This document shows positions 24,204 to 32,648 of a stretch of 35,804 nucleotides of DNA, piece by piece. This DNA comes from Dictyobacter arantiisoli (GTDB taxonomy: Bacteria; Chloroflexota; Ktedonobacteria; Ktedonobacterales; Ktedonobacteraceae). The notes under the pieces were generated by a model. It made no database searches and had not been told where the DNA came from. It was given only the letters and a program-made list of their open reading frames with translations. Every line of letters begins with the position of its first letter. The stretch's first letter is position 1. A program made the translations under genes and the position numbers. The stretch spans positions 1 to 35,804 of the forward strand of contig NZ_BIXY01000076.1 in the NCBI RefSeq assembly GCF_008326305.1, written 5' to 3'.

Positions 24204-25514
24204 TTATCCTTGCATGGCCTGATTGACGGCAGCTTGTCCCTGGCTCATAGCCGTTGCTAAGTCAATCTGGTTGTTCAAGTACTTATTGACAACTTGTTCG
24301 AAGGCGTCAGAGACACGCTGAGCATGGGCGGTAATCGGGCGATAGTGAAGCTCAACGTTCTTCACATAATCGGCATCATATTTGCTCTGAGGGAGCGCTT
24401 TCTGCACCTCGGAATTTGTCAGAGCATCGGTACGGGGAGGGGTTGATCCGGTTTTTGCCAGATGGATTTGTGAATCGATACTGGTTGCATATTCGATGAA
24501 TTTACCAGCCATGGTAGGATTCTTAGAATACTTATTAATCGCCCAACCCCAGTTTGCGATGATCGTACCATTATTTTTGGGACCCATCGGTGGATGCGCA
24601 ACGCCGAGGGTATAGTTTTTTGCGACGTTGGGGAAGACCGCCGTACTCTCATACAGGCCATCCCAGCTAATCCACATCGCGATTTTGCCATTCTCAAAAC
24701 TGGTCTGGATTGAAGTGTAATCATCCGTCACGGTAGAAGGGGCCAGGATCTTATGTTTATGGAGCATATCATAGACAAACTGAAGCGCCTCTTTCGCCTC
24801 AGGTGTATTCATATGCAAAGGATCTCCCCCGGCCTGTCCCATCCAATAGCACATCTCATTGAACAGCTCTGTATTACCGTTTTTGCCAGCCAGAGCTAAG
24901 CCATAGACCCCATCTTTCGTCAATTTGATACCGGCCTGCACCAGTTCATCCCAGGTCGTTGGGACACTGATGCCCTCTTTATCAAAAAGATCTTTGCGAT
25001 AGAAGAAAACTACCGTACCAAAATTGCCGGGCAGGCGATAGTGTTTACCATTGTAGGTACTCAGTTTGAGTTGTGCGTCGGCCACGGCTGAGAAACTACT
25101 GGCAGGAACAACACCATCGAGAGGAGCTAACCAGTTTGCGTTACTGAAGGTAGCCGTCATGAAGTCATCCAGCCAGAGGACATCCAGACCGGCATAACCT
25201 GAAGAGAGGTAGGTTGTCATTTTCTGAACAGTATCGCCGAAACCTTGAGGAAGTTGGAAGTAGGTTACTTTGGCATTGTTTTGCTTTGCGAAGCCATCAA
25301 AGACGGCTTGCAGTTCTTTCTCAGGCACCACACTCGTCCAATAAGCGACTGTAAGCTGTTGGGGACCGCTGCCAACGGTGCCGGTGGTACCACCACAGGC
25401 TGCAATCAGTTCGGGTAATGTTAATCCCGCAGTCAGGATTGCTGCGCCCTGGCCTGCGCGCTGGAGTAAAGATCTTCGGCTCATCGCCTGTGAATGGTGG
25501 GTAGTTTGCGCCAT
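24204..25514 (-). CDS. Extracellular sugar-binding lipoprotein (ABC transporter, family 1)
   Basis: A 436-residue solute-binding protein. The leader has a twin-arginine-like 'SRRSLLQRAG' (12-21), a hydrophobic stretch and a lipobox 'LIAAC' with C40, so it is probably exported folded by Tat and lipid-anchored. The mature part follows the family 1 plan: 'VAYWTSVVPEKELQAVFDGF', 'VLWLDDFMTA', 'YRLPGNFGTVVFFYRKDLFD', 'NNGTIIANWGWAINKYSKNP'. It captures the sugar and hands it to the two permeases. GGAGATG lies 8 bases before ATG 25514. It is first in the operon, 40 bases ahead of the MalF-type permease. Confidence 0.95.
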   Translation of the reverse strand: MAQTTHHSQAMSRRSLLQRAGQGAAILTAGLTLPELIAACGGTTGTVGSGPQQLTVAYWTSVVPEKELQAVFDGFAKQNNAKVTYFQLPQGFGDTVQKMTTYLSSGYAGLDVLWLDDFMTATFSNANWLAPLDGVVPASSFSAVADAQLKLSTYNGKHYRLPGNFGTVVFFYRKDLFDKEGISVPTTWDELVQAGIKLTKDGVYGLALAGKNGNTELFNEMCYWMGQAGGDPLHMNTPEAKEALQFVYDMLHKHKILAPSTVTDDYTSIQTSFENGKIAMWISWDGLYESTAVFPNVAKNYTLGVAHPPMGPKNNGTIIANWGWAINKYSKNPTMAGKFIEYATSIDSQIHLAKTGSTPPRTDALTNSEVQKALPQSKYDADYVKNVELHYRPITAHAQRVSDAFEQVVNKYLNNQIDLATAMSQGQAAVNQAMQG

Positions 25515-25653
25515 CGTTTCATCTCCATTGAATCAAATAAGAGACAACGTAAGCCACTCGACTCACTTCTCAATCCGTAGTTCATTGTTCCCTTGAACAA
25601 ATTCTCTGTTCCATCATTGGTACAGAATGTTGAGAAGATACTTTTTTGAATAC

Positions 25654-25670
25654 CGTTTTTATGAAAAACG
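25654..25670. promoter_or_regulatory. Candidate operator palindrome (CGTTTTT-ATG-AAAAACG)
   Basis: Seven-base arms around ATG sit about 45 bases downstream of the predicted start of the sugar-operon transcript and 140 bases before the lipoprotein start. Position and symmetry suit a LacI-family roadblock operator. No second copy was seen, so this is inference. Confidence 0.35.
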
Positions 25671-25716
25671 TAACAATTCCTGGCTGATAAACACGGTAAG
25701 TATCTTTATATGTACA

Positions 25717-25745
25717 AGTGTAACTATATTGTACGTGAGTGTCAA
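25717..25745 (-). promoter_or_regulatory. Sigma-70 promoter of the sugar operon
   Basis: A perfect leftward -35 TTGACA (25745-25740), a 17-base spacer and a -10 TACACT (25722-25717). The leader to the lipoprotein start is about 195 bases. Confidence 0.55.
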
Positions 25746-25831
25746 TACTTATATTGTGTTTTGTGACAAAGTATGCACACTGTACTACTAATTATGGATA
25801 ATCATGTGAGAAATCTTTAAATATGTAGTAA

Positions 25832-25875
25832 AAGAGACCAGTAATGTTACAATGACGTAACATTACTGGTCTCTT
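25832..25875. repeat. Perfect 19-bp hairpin between divergent genes
   Basis: AAGAGACCAGTAATGTTAC (25832-25850) and its exact complement (25857-25875) flank AATGAC. It lies between the leftward sugar-operon promoter and the rightward lacI-type promoter. Neither side shows a proper T-run, so it is either a large operator or another mobile palindrome. Confidence 0.7.
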
Positions 25876-25997
25876 CAGAATGATATTAGCAAGCAAGCTG
25901 TAAAAAAGAAACAGCATCATTAATAGAGCCAATAGAATAGTAGAAGCGGTAGTTTCAGAAGCCACGAAAAAGCAGGCTGACTATTGAGTCTGCTTGC

Positions 25998-26026
25998 TTG
26001 ACAAAGAAACTGAGCTATGGGATATT
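25998..26026 (+). promoter_or_regulatory. Sigma-70 promoter of the LacI-type regulator
   Basis: A perfect -35 TTGACA (25998-26003), a 17-base spacer and a -10 GATATT (26021-26026). A partial inverted repeat (25969-25997, AAGCAGGCT and AGTCTGCTT) abuts the -35 and may be the regulator's own site. This rules out a translation start at 25998. Confidence 0.6.
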
Positions 26027-26111
26027 TAGCGATGAAAATGTTACAAGTGTTCATCCCATTCTATGGAAAGACATGCTTAATGGATGTTATTCATCTTGTA
26101 GGGAGAGAGAG

Positions 26112-27161
26112 ATGGCCACAAGTGAGGAAGTAGCACGCTTAGCTGGCGTTTCCCGGGCAACGGTGTCGCGCGTTCTCAATGGTTCCTCACATGTGAGTGA
26201 GACGACGAAGAAGCGTATTTATGAGGCCGTGGCTGCGCTGGGATATGGAGCAAATGCCCTGGGGTCAGCCCAACGTTCAGGTCTGGTTGCTTTGACCCTC
26301 TTTGGCAAGGAAAATGGACTGAATCTTTCGCAAATCACCAATACAGAGTTCTACTTTTTTTTAGAGATACTCAGACATTTAGAGTATGAACTGGCCAGTG
26401 CAGGCTATGATCTCTTTTTACCGACGCGTTCATATAATCCAACGAATGTAAGTGAGAATCCAGAGATTGGCTATATGCTTACTTTACAGAATCGGGGCAT
26501 TGAAGGCGTGATTACGATAGCCTTAAATACGAATGATAGTCGTATTCCAATGCTCTGCCGTTCGACCATCCCAACAGTATTTATTGATAGTCTTTTTCAG
26601 GGCGAGCACGCCACTTATGTGAAATCGGATTATCTGGATGGCGCTCAACAGGCAACGGAGCATCTGCTTCAACTGGGCCATAAACGCATTGCCTTCTTTG
26701 TCGGAGATCTTTTTTCAAATACGGGCACAGAGCGACTGATGGGACAGCAACAGAGCATGGCGCGTGCTGGTCTGGTGATGGATCCCCAGCTTATCTGCCA
26801 GACAGCCTGGAATACCAGAGATGCCTACCAGACAATGAAGTCGCTTTTACATGAGCGGCGGGATTTTACCGCCGTCGTTGCCAGTAGCGACATGCTGGCC
26901 TTTGGCATCCTTGAGGCATTAAAAGAAGAGCATATCCGTGTCCCTGAAGACGTATCTGTCGTAGGATTTGATGATATCGATCTGAGTGAAACTTCCGATC
27001 CACCCCTCACAACTGTTCGCCAGGATAAAAAACGCATCGGTAAAGGGACGGTAGATACTTTGATTCAGCTCATACAAGGAAACAAGGCTCCGGTACCACT
27101 GATTATCCCCACACAATTAATTGTACGCAACTCTACAGGTCCTGCGCGGTTAGATAAATAG
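26112..27161 (+). CDS. LacI-family transcriptional regulator
   Basis: A 349-residue repressor-type regulator. The N-terminal helix-turn-helix and hinge helix (1-60) read 'TSEEVARLAGVSRATVSRVL' and 'NGSSHVSETTKKRIYEAVAA'. The periplasmic-binding-protein-like sensor domain follows (65-340), with 'HLLQLGHKRIAFFVGD' and 'VPEDVSVVGFDDIDLSETSD', then 'PPLTTVRQDKKRIGKGTVD'. It should bind a sugar and control the divergent transport/GH4 operon. GGGAG lies 6 bases before ATG 26112; the longer frame to 25998 begins inside the promoter. Confidence 0.95.
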   Translation: MATSEEVARLAGVSRATVSRVLNGSSHVSETTKKRIYEAVAALGYGANALGSAQRSGLVALTLFGKENGLNLSQITNTEFYFFLEILRHLEYELASAGYDLFLPTRSYNPTNVSENPEIGYMLTLQNRGIEGVITIALNTNDSRIPMLCRSTIPTVFIDSLFQGEHATYVKSDYLDGAQQATEHLLQLGHKRIAFFVGDLFSNTGTERLMGQQQSMARAGLVMDPQLICQTAWNTRDAYQTMKSLLHERRDFTAVVASSDMLAFGILEALKEEHIRVPEDVSVVGFDDIDLSETSDPPLTTVRQDKKRIGKGTVDTLIQLIQGNKAPVPLIIPTQLIVRNSTGPARLDK

Positions 27162-27201
27162 TCCTCGTACAGTTCCCTTTTAGCTCAGTCTATTGGCTGA
27201 T

Positions 27202-27516
27202 AAAGTGTTTGATTCCCATGCTCTCCACGATCTCTGTGCATGAGTTTCGCCCCTACGGTGCTCAAAAGGGTTTTAGTGTGTAGTGCAGAATATGTGCTTC
27301 GCACATATTCTGCACTACACACTAAAAAAGGCCGCCCACCTATGGCCTTCGCCATCCTGGCGCATGAGTTTTCGCACCAATGGTGCTCAAACAGATTTTT
27401 ATTATGTGATGTAGAAAAGGTTCTTCGAACCTTTTCTACATCACATAATAAAAAGGGCGCAGGCGCGCATGCGCCTGCCAGCAGGTATCCTGATGGTGAT
27501 GGGAATCAAACACTTT
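27202..27516. mobile_element. Composite palindromic MITE-like element (315 bp) with 18-bp TIRs
   Basis: Perfect terminal inverted repeats AAAGTGTTTGATTCCCAT (27202-27219) and its complement (27499-27516) bracket the unit. Inside are two related sub-units. Each has a 'GCATGAGTTT..CGC' to 'GGTGCTCAAA' segment followed by a perfect long palindrome: arms 27271-27297/27301-27327 and 27396-27423/27427-27454, both around TTC. A shorter GCAGGCGC/GCGCCTGC hairpin follows. The palindromes and their left flank match the element at 3051-3225 in inverse orientation. No transposase is encoded. An apparent 101-codon ORF here merely reads through the repeats. Confidence 0.8.
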
Positions 27517-27575
27517 GTGAGCGATTTACATGTCTCCTGGGCTAGGGTCGTTTTTTCAACCCAGGAGACTTTCGA

Positions 27576-27595
27576 GAAAAAGCCAAAAATTGGCT
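27576..27595 (-). terminator. Probable terminator of the tRNA-Leu transcript
   Basis: AGCCAA (27581-27586) and TTGGCT (27590-27595) form a short stem; leftward it is followed by TTTTT (27580-27576). It lies about 70 bases beyond the tRNA. A separate stem GTCTCCTGGG/CCCAGGAGAC (27532-27541/27560-27569) follows. Confidence 0.5.
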
Positions 27596-27665
27596 AGCGT
27601 TCGAGCGAGTTTTTAAAATGTGGTGTGGGATAAAGCGGCTTATGAGGCGGGTCTGCTAAAGAAGT

Positions 27666-27747
27666 GGGGCGAGAGGGAGTCGAACCCTCACAGCCTTTCA
27701 GCCGGGAGATTTTAAGTCTCCTGCGTCTACCATTCCGCCATCGCCCC
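27666..27747 (-). tRNA. tRNA-Leu (anticodon UAA)
   Basis: An 82-base tRNA with acceptor stem GGGGCGA/TCGCCCC, D-arm with GGTAGA, anticodon stem GGAGA/TCTCC around CTTAAAA (anticodon TAA), a long variable arm typical of class II tRNAs, and T-arm GAGGG-TTCGACT-CCCTC. The 3' CCA is not encoded. It decodes UUA and, by wobble, UUG. Confidence 0.96.
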
Positions 27748-27763
27748 GTGTTTAGCAATACTG

Positions 27764-27792
27764 ATATTACCATGCTTCAGACTATCCGTCAA
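27764..27792 (-). promoter_or_regulatory. Sigma-70 promoter of tRNA-Leu
   Basis: A leftward -35 TTGACG (27792-27787), a 17-base spacer and a -10 TAATAT (27769-27764), placed about 10 bases upstream of the expected transcript start. Confidence 0.65.
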
Positions 27793-27948
27793 TCATTTTT
27801 GTGGCTAATTTTGGAAGGAGTCCAATATTTGCTTCGATTTCGTGGCTGCTTTCCTTTGCTGCTTTTTAGCTGCTGCAACTCATGATGAAACGCGTCATCG
27901 CATTTCAGTCTTTTTGTATCATAAAATACTAGTTTATAGCTATGAATA

Positions 27949-27977
27949 TTGACGAAGGCAGGTATCTAAGGCATAAT
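27949..27977 (+). promoter_or_regulatory. Sigma-70 promoter of mnmG
   Basis: A -35 TTGACG (27949-27954), a 17-base spacer and a -10 CATAAT (27972-27977), leaving a leader of about 55 bases. Confidence 0.65.
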
Positions 27978-28040
27978 ACGAATCGCGCAGGAATGAAAAA
28001 TCGTTCATATTATTAGAGGAATCAACCAGGTAACATTACT

Positions 28041-30134
28041 ATGAGTAACGGCACAGAGAGCAAGAATCTATCCCCGGATCTATTGGTACGGGGGACTTAT
28101 GATGTGATTGTGGTAGGCGCTGGACACGCCGGTTGTGAAGCGGCTCTGGCCAGTGCCCGGATGGGACGCAAGACGCTGCTGCTGACGATGAATCTGGATA
28201 GCGTCGCGTTGATGCCCTGCAATCCATCCATGGGTGGACCCGCAAAAGGACATTTAATTAAAGAGATTGATGCGTTAGGTGGTGAGATTGGTCGTAATAC
28301 CGACCGCACATTCATTCAAATCCGTCTGTTAAATACCAGTAAGGGTCCCGCCGTACAAGCTCTGCGTGCTCAGTGTGATAAGCAAGCCTACCGTCTGGCG
28401 ATGAAGTTTGTCCTGGAGGGCCAGCCGAATCTCGAGTTAAAGCAGGCAACGATTTCACAGCTTATCAGCCACCAGGGGAGCGATGGACGCCCTGTCGTAA
28501 CAGGTGTGGTGACCAACACTGGTTGGTATTACGAAGCTGCTTCGGTGATCCTGACGACGGGTACCTTTATCAATGGACGTTTGGTGATGGGCGAGAAGAC
28601 ACAGCCAGGTGGGCGTGCCGGTGAAGGTCCCGCGCTGGGTATCTCTGGCTCGTTGCAGGCATTGGGTCTGGATATTCGGCGCTTTAAAACCGGCACTCCT
28701 CCACGTATTGATGCGCGCTCGGTTGATTTCAGTAAAACTGAAAGGCAGCCTGGCAGCAGCGTCCCGCTGTATTTCTCACGCGATACTGACGCGCATGAGG
28801 ATGTACAGCTCGCCGGTGGACGTCCCAATCCCATTTATCCTGTGACCGATGAAGATTTGCATGGATGGCGTCCACAACTGCCCTGCTATCTTGTGCGCAC
28901 GACCGAGCAGACACATCAGGTGATACGCGACAACTTGCATCGTTCGCCACTCTATACCGGTGTGATCGAGGGGATTGGCCCGCGCTACTGTCCCTCAATT
29001 GAGGATAAGATTGTGCGTTTCGCGAGTAAGACCTCCCATCAGATCTTTCTGGAACCTGAAGGATGGCGCACAGGCGAGATCTATGTTCAAGGCTTGAATA
29101 CCAGTTTGCCCGAGGATGTACAACTCGATCTGTTGCGTTCGATTCCTGGTCTCGAGCATGCGGAGATGATGCGTGCAGGCTATGCGGTCGAATATGATTA
29201 TGTGCCACCCGAGCAGCTCTCACCTACCATGCAGACCAAGGCGGTGGCCGGTCTTTTCCTGGCTGGACAGATTAATGGGACGTCGGGCTATGAAGAGGCT
29301 GCCGCGCAAGGGATTATGGCTGGTATCAATGCAGCTCTGAGCGCGCGTGGGGAAGAGCCTTTTGTGCTGGGACGTCATGAAGCGTATATCGGGGTGTTGA
29401 TCGACGATCTGGTAACGCGTCCTATGAGTGAGCCGTATCGTCTACATACCTCACGGGCCGAGCACCGTCTGTTGCTCCGTCCTGATAGCGCGGACCTGCG
29501 CCTGAGTGAGCATGCTTATCGCTTAGGCTTGATCAATGAGGAGCGTTATTTCCAGGTGGCGCAGAAGCGTGCGGCGATTGAGCATGCCCTGGTGCGACTC
29601 GATACCCTCACCTTTACCTCCTCAAAGCTAGTTGAGAATTGTGCTCAGGAGGTTGGTATTCCTCCTCTGGGACAAATGTTGACGGGGCGCGAGTTGTTAC
29701 GCCGACCAGATGTCCATTATCAGCAGATCGCGCAAATGGCGCAACGTGTCGAACAAGAGCGGATGGCACTGGCGGACACCTCTTATCCTGTTGAGAGCAT
29801 CGAGGCAGGTGAGAAGGCTGAAACGTTGCCGCATCTTCCGGTGTTGGATGATGAGGCAGCTGAAGAGGTCGATTTGCAGGTGAAGTATGAAGTGTATATT
29901 CGCAAGCAGGAACAATTGGTTCATCGCACCAGTCGTTTAGAAGAGATGCGCATTCCAGATGTGGTCAATTACCAGGCCATTCCTCACCTCCGTACTGAGG
30001 CACGCCAGAAATTACAGCGTACACAACCACTCACGGTCGGGCAGGCCTCACGGGTAGAGGGCGTAACACCGGCGGATGTCGCCATTTTGATGATCCATCT
30101 GGAGAAACTACGTGCACTAAAAGCCTCATCTTGA
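28041..30134 (+). CDS. mnmG: tRNA uridine-5-carboxymethylaminomethyl modification enzyme MnmG (GidA)
   Basis: A 697-residue FAD enzyme that, with MnmE, builds the cmnm5 group on U34 of tRNAs reading split codon boxes. The FAD-binding GxGxxG is '[17 protein letters not shown]' (26-42). Signature blocks are '[20 protein letters not shown]', '[12 protein letters not shown]', '[10 protein letters not shown]' and '[19 protein letters not shown]'. The C-terminal MnmE/tRNA-binding region has 'KYEVYIRKQ'. It is longer than the usual 620-640 residues because of a 17-residue N-terminal extension and an acidic insert ('[20 protein letters not shown]') ahead of that region. It uses ATG 28041 after AGGTAACATT. 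The partner mnmE is not in the window. Confidence 0.96.
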   Translation: MSNGTESKNLSPDLLVRGTYDVIVVGAGHAGCEAALASARMGRKTLLLTMNLDSVALMPCNPSMGGPAKGHLIKEIDALGGEIGRNTDRTFIQIRLLNTSKGPAVQALRAQCDKQAYRLAMKFVLEGQPNLELKQATISQLISHQGSDGRPVVTGVVTNTGWYYEAASVILTTGTFINGRLVMGEKTQPGGRAGEGPALGISGSLQALGLDIRRFKTGTPPRIDARSVDFSKTERQPGSSVPLYFSRDTDAHEDVQLAGGRPNPIYPVTDEDLHGWRPQLPCYLVRTTEQTHQVIRDNLHRSPLYTGVIEGIGPRYCPSIEDKIVRFASKTSHQIFLEPEGWRTGEIYVQGLNTSLPEDVQLDLLRSIPGLEHAEMMRAGYAVEYDYVPPEQLSPTMQTKAVAGLFLAGQINGTSGYEEAAAQGIMAGINAALSARGEEPFVLGRHEAYIGVLIDDLVTRPMSEPYRLHTSRAEHRLLLRPDSADLRLSEHAYRLGLINEERYFQVAQKRAAIEHALVRLDTLTFTSSKLVENCAQEVGIPPLGQMLTGRELLRRPDVHYQQIAQMAQRVEQERMALADTSYPVESIEAGEKAETLPHLPVLDDEAAEEVDLQVKYEVYIRKQEQLVHRTSRLEEMRIPDVVNYQAIPHLRTEARQKLQRTQPLTVGQASRVEGVTPADVAILMIHLEKLRALKASS

Positions 30135-30160
30135 CAGTACACGCACCGAACGTGTACCAT
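30131..30160 (+). promoter_or_regulatory. Promoter with embedded inverted repeat, response-regulator gene
   Basis: A perfect -35 TTGACA (30131-30136) overlaps the mnmG stop. After an 18-base spacer comes -10 TACCAT (30155-30160). The spacer holds GTACACG (30137-30143) and CGTGTAC (30151-30157), an inverted repeat in the classical place for a repressor or activator site. Confidence 0.55.
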
Positions 30161-30209
30161 ACACACATATTACTCATTAATAATGTATCGATGTTCGCTA
30201 GAACCAGTC

Positions 30210-30349
30210 GCGTATGTCCCCCCTACATACGCTCCTCGTTCTTGTATGTACATAAATTGTTTGAGACAGGTGCCTGAGCAGGCATCATTTCATCAGGATC
30301 ATCCTGATGCCTATAGGTACAACTGCTCGCATGCACGCGCCATGCATGC
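30210..30349 (+). promoter_or_regulatory. Structured 5' leader of the response-regulator gene
   Basis: Four perfect hairpins follow in a row: GCGTATGT/ACATACGC (30210-30232), TGCCTG-AG-CAGGCA (30271-30284), CATCAGGAT-C-ATCCTGATG (30291-30309) and GCATGCA/TGCATGC (30329-30349). The leader between promoter and start is about 250 bases. None is followed by a T-run. The function could be RNA stability, a ligand or protein site, or operators in DNA. It is no riboswitch class I can name. Confidence 0.45.
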
Positions 30350-30414
30350 CGGTATGAGGGTTCTACCTACAGGGGGTGCGCGGCAAACTGAGGAATCAAG
30401 AAGAGGGGAAAATT

Positions 30415-31098
30415 GTGTACATTCTAGTCGTTGATGATGATCGGTTTGCGAACACGCTGGTGCAATTCGTTCTCAGTAAAGAGGGATACGAGGTTGAGAC
30501 AGCCGATAACCCGCGTGGGGCCATGCAGATGATTCAAAAACGGGAACCGGATTTGCTGATTCTTGATGTGACGATGCCATATATCAATGGCTTTGAGTTT
30601 TCGGCAAAATTGCGTGCTGAAGGTTATGAGATTCCATTGATTTTCATGACTGCTCAAGATACAATCGAGGCGAAATTGCAGGGGTTTAATATCGGTGCAG
30701 ATGACTATATCTGTAAACCCTATAATCATCAAGAACTGGTGGCGCGCGTTCAGGCGGTGCTCCGTCGCATCAAGAAAAATAGCAAGGTTGGCAATCAAAG
30801 TATTCGTGGAGGTCAGATTGAACTTTTTCCGGCGGAGTTGAAAGTGGTAATTGGCTCACGCGCTCCAATTACATTGACTCCCACCGAGATGCATGTACTG
30901 CGAACGTTGATGAATAGTTCGGGTCAGGTCGTAAATAGGGACCAGTTACTGGCCGAAGTGTGGAATGATAACGAGAATAATAGTAATATTGTGGATGTCT
31001 ATATACGCCGCTTAAGGATAAAACTGGAGCTTGATGCGGATCGTCCTCAATATATTGTGTCGGTACGAGGGCTTGGCTATAAGTTTATTGTGAAATAG
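30415..31098 (+). CDS. OmpR/PhoB-family response regulator
   Basis: A 227-residue two-component regulator. The receiver domain (1-120) has acidic D7-D9, phospho-acceptor D51 in 'LLILDVTMP', T79 and K101 in 'CKPYNHQEL'. The C-terminal winged helix (about 125-225) includes 'LTPTEMHVLRTLMNSSGQVV' and 'NIVDVYIRRLRIKLE'. It acts as a phosphorylation-controlled DNA-binding protein. The start is GTG 30415, with GAGGGG six bases upstream, followed at once by 'YILVVDDD'. It is 272 bases ahead of a histidine kinase in the same direction, its likely partner. Confidence 0.93.
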   Translation: MYILVVDDDRFANTLVQFVLSKEGYEVETADNPRGAMQMIQKREPDLLILDVTMPYINGFEFSAKLRAEGYEIPLIFMTAQDTIEAKLQGFNIGADDYICKPYNHQELVARVQAVLRRIKKNSKVGNQSIRGGQIELFPAELKVVIGSRAPITLTPTEMHVLRTLMNSSGQVVNRDQLLAEVWNDNENNSNIVDVYIRRLRIKLELDADRPQYIVSVRGLGYKFIVK

Positions 31099-31370
31099 GA
31101 CAGGATTTTTTAGCGTTTGTCTTATACAAAGGTTTGCACTGGTATTATCTCTACACGCTTCTGTTTATATATGGGTATGCATGTGGATTGGATAGATGAA
31201 TAGGAGTGTGCAAGCGTTCTTCAGGTGTTGTTTGACACGCTTAGTGTTTTGTATAGCGGAAATATTGTCTTTCTGCTAGCACAAAAGGGTCAGGTGTTGC
31301 AGATATATGGTGTTACATGGGAATGTGCGAATTGAAAACTCTGTGATATCGTGGGAAAGGCTGGGTCAGG

Positions 31371-32579
31371 TTGAGGAAGCGTATTCAAAAACAAGTGCCA
31401 GACGAAGAGCAAACGGCTCTCTCTTTACCCGTTACATCTGAAAAATCCTCTCCGGAGCATTGTCCTGATGTGGTGTCCGCTCCTCCTTCAGAGAAGTGGC
31501 AACCAACGGTGGATGCTGCGATTCTAACGACTTCAGATGCTGTAATTGCCCTGAAGCACAATTTTCGTCTGCTATATCTTAATCCCGTAGCCGCTACTAC
31601 CCTTGGCATCTCTGCACAAGAGGCGGTTGGAAAACATTGCACGACGGTTCTCAATTGTAAAAACCTCAATCATATGATGCTCTGTGGCACATCGAGCTGT
31701 CCACTTGTACGTGCGCTCGAGCGTCAATCACCCCTTCCCAATGAAGAGCTTATTCTAGGGGCAGACTCCTCGCATATGTATGAAGTTTCCACCAGTGTCA
31801 ATCCTGTCAAAGTAGGGAAGCAATCTACCATAGTATTTACGGCGCGGGATATGTCGGCGTGGAAAGTTGCGAATCAGGTACGTTCGAATTTTGTCTCGAT
31901 GGTCTCGCATGAATTGCGTACACCGCTCAATTCCGTACATGGTTTTATCGATCTCTTATTGCAGGGACATATGGGCGAACTGACGGATGAGCAGAGCATG
32001 TATCTGGGGTATACTCAGGAGGGTGTGCAACAATTAGTCTCGATTGTGGAAGATATCCTGTTTATGACGCGTTCAGATCTGGGACAGTTTGAGGTGAAGC
32101 AGGAGGAAGTGCGTCTGTTGAGTCTGGTCAGACAGGTGATGCGCAGTTTGCAGCCCCAGGCACTCAAGGCTGAGGTGGCGCTGTGTCAGGATGTTGCATC
32201 CAGCGTACCCTCTTTATACATTGATCCTCAGCGTATCAAGCAGGTTTTGAACAATCTGGTCACCAATGCTATTAAGTTTACACCACCCGGAGGAACTGTC
32301 ACGGTAAGCGCGCATCGGTATGACGATACATCTGAGATGATCTCTGTCTCTGATACCGGCTATGGTATACCAGTAGAGGATCGGCCGCATGTCTTTGAGC
32401 GTTTCTATCAATCGAATCACAGCCAGCAATCGAAGATGGGTGGCTATGGATTGGGCCTCTCGATAGCGAAATTGATTGTCGAGCAACATGGCGGTTTCAT
32501 CGGCTTTGATACCGTCATCAATAGAGGCACTACGTTTTATTTCACCGTTCCCTTGTTTGTACCTGTGCCTGAAACATAG
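31371..32579 (+). CDS. Soluble PAS-domain sensor histidine kinase with four clustered cysteines
   Basis: A 402-residue kinase without membrane segments. After a disordered start (1-45) a PAS domain (about 46-160) contains C90, C96, C105 and C110 ('GKHCTTVLNC' and 'MMLCGTSSCPL'), a spacing that could hold a metal or Fe-S centre or act as redox switch. The H-box 'SHELRTPLNS' has H180. The N-box is 'NNLVTNAIKFT', G1 'DTGYGIP' and G2 'GGYGLGLSIAK'. It probably phosphorylates the regulator just upstream. The only start available after the in-frame stop is TTG 31371, about 10 bases after AAAGG. The ligand is unknown. Confidence 0.9.
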   Translation: MRKRIQKQVPDEEQTALSLPVTSEKSSPEHCPDVVSAPPSEKWQPTVDAAILTTSDAVIALKHNFRLLYLNPVAATTLGISAQEAVGKHCTTVLNCKNLNHMMLCGTSSCPLVRALERQSPLPNEELILGADSSHMYEVSTSVNPVKVGKQSTIVFTARDMSAWKVANQVRSNFVSMVSHELRTPLNSVHGFIDLLLQGHMGELTDEQSMYLGYTQEGVQQLVSIVEDILFMTRSDLGQFEVKQEEVRLLSLVRQVMRSLQPQALKAEVALCQDVASSVPSLYIDPQRIKQVLNNLVTNAIKFTPPGGTVTVSAHRYDDTSEMISVSDTGYGIPVEDRPHVFERFYQSNHSQQSKMGGYGLGLSIAKLIVEQHGGFIGFDTVINRGTTFYFTVPLFVPVPET

Positions 32580-32648
32580 TGCCACCTTTGCATCTTTGAT
32601 GACAACCAGAGGAGATAGAATTGGAGAAGTACTGACTTTGTGGCTTTG

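Noticed and set aside
20693-27161. New defence or biosynthetic cluster
   Set aside because: The genes form an ordinary LacI-controlled CUT1 sugar transport and GH4 operon; nothing in them suggests defence or secondary metabolism.
27202-27516. CRISPR array
   Set aside because: The repeats are two palindromic units of different sequence with no regular spacers, and no cas genes are present.
27240-27545. A 101-codon ORF on the plus strand across the palindromic element
   Set aside because: Its peptide repeats 'AEYVLRTYSALHTKK' and 'VEKVLRTFSTSHNKK', which are simply the two palindromes translated; a related peptide appears from the 3051-3225 copy. This is an artefact of repeats open in one frame.
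27666-27747. tRNA-Leu as integration site of a genomic island
   Set aside because: No integrase lies next to it and no repeated tRNA 3' end was seen within the window; the neighbouring element has its own terminal repeats.
30183-30434. An 83-codon ORF in the response-regulator leader
   Set aside because: It runs through several perfect hairpins and overlaps the regulator start in another frame; no ribosome site supports it.
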